Source: Gemmatimonadota bacterium (GTDB lineage Bacteria > Gemmatimonadota > Gemmatimonadetes > Gemmatimonadales > GWC2-71-9). From it: a stretch of DNA of 5,755 nucleotides. The DNA lies in NCBI GenBank assembly GCA_024640185.1, contig JAHEFN010000146.1, positions 1 to 5,755 on the forward strand, given 5' to 3'. The notes below the pieces were generated by a model, which saw only the letters and a list, made by a program, of their open reading frames with translations, had not been told where the DNA came from and searched no databases. Shown piece after piece: positions 5,644-5,755 of this stretch. Within the stretch, counting starts at the first letter, position 1. The number at the start of each line of letters is the position of its first letter. The translations under genes were made by a program, and so were the position numbers.

Positions 5644-5694
5644 GGTCCCCCAATTCTACCCCACGTCCCGGTGATCCGGGGCCTATCTTTCGCC
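5644..5694. promoter_or_regulatory. Compact divergent promoter region
   Basis: These 51 bases separate the leftward transporter gene from the rightward gene. On the minus strand TAGAAT (5653-5658) matches the TATAAT box at five of six positions and lies 9 nt before the transporter ATG. On the plus strand TATCTT (5684-5689) matches four of six and lies 5 nt before the other ATG. With normal spacing, transcripts would start at or very near the start codons. No -35 resembling TTGACA is present for either. The boxes are seen directly; promoter activity is inference. Confidence 0.4.
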
Positions 5695-5755
5695 ATGACC
5701 GAGCACCCCGACCTCACCCCGGACCTCCTCGAGGAACTGGCCGCGATCCTCCGCG
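5695..5755 (+). CDS. Start of an unidentified rightward gene (cut by window edge)
   Basis: The first 20 codons read MTEHPDLTPDLLEELAAILR, without stops to the window end. The segment from about Leu11 could form an amphipathic acidic helix, and there is no signal peptide, so a cytoplasmic protein is likely. No family can be named. No Shine-Dalgarno precedes the ATG, but a TATCTT box lies 5 nt upstream. It is the only rightward gene and is divergent from the transporter. Confidence 0.5.
   Translation, partial: MTEHPDLTPDLLEELAAILR

Noticed and set aside
1..5755. CRISPR array, tRNA/rRNA, insertion sequence or phage genes
   Set aside because: No regularly spaced direct repeats, no tRNA-like cloverleaf or rRNA segment, no transposase motif and no terminal inverted repeats were seen on either strand.

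Overview
The window is GC-rich, densely coded DNA with short gaps and several start/stop overlaps, which fits a bacterial chromosome. All genes but the last are read from the minus strand. The make-up (several lipoproteins, small membrane proteins, an anchored hydrolase, a short CDF transporter) would suit an environmental bacterium such as a member of Gemmatimonadota. That assignment is inference from composition and protein style, since no marker gene is present.

Layout, in minus-strand transcription order from the right edge. (1) A 51-bp divergent gap (5644-5694) separates a rightward gene cut off by the window end from a leftward pair. That pair is a short cation-diffusion-facilitator (CDF) type transporter without a C-terminal domain (5041-5643) and an exported six-cysteine protein whose start overlaps the transporter's end by 14 nt (4521-5054). 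(2) Next come a two-helix membrane protein with a DPNPNPVG loop (4142-4393) and a GNAT acetyltransferase (3545-4078). (3) A pair of lipoproteins 3 nt apart follows: an S41-type serine peptidase with eight mature-region cysteines and no CtpA-type lysine (2005-3447), and a 176-aa lipoprotein of unknown function (1471-2001). (4) The last group is tightly packed: two tiny, apparently paralogous two-helix membrane proteins overlapping by GTGA (1211-1381 and 1035-1214), a membrane-anchored alpha/beta hydrolase (48-1004), and a gene overlapping it by ATGA that runs off the left edge (1-51).

Functionally the window is dominated by the cell envelope: every complete protein except the acetyltransferase carries a membrane segment or an export signal. 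I see no rRNA, tRNA, CRISPR array, insertion sequence, phage gene or recognisable defence system. The items most worth a second look are the coupled CDF/six-cysteine pair, the tandem mini membrane proteins, the S41 lipoprotein variant, and the compact divergent promoter region with possible leaderless starts. None of these amounts to clear evidence of a new system.
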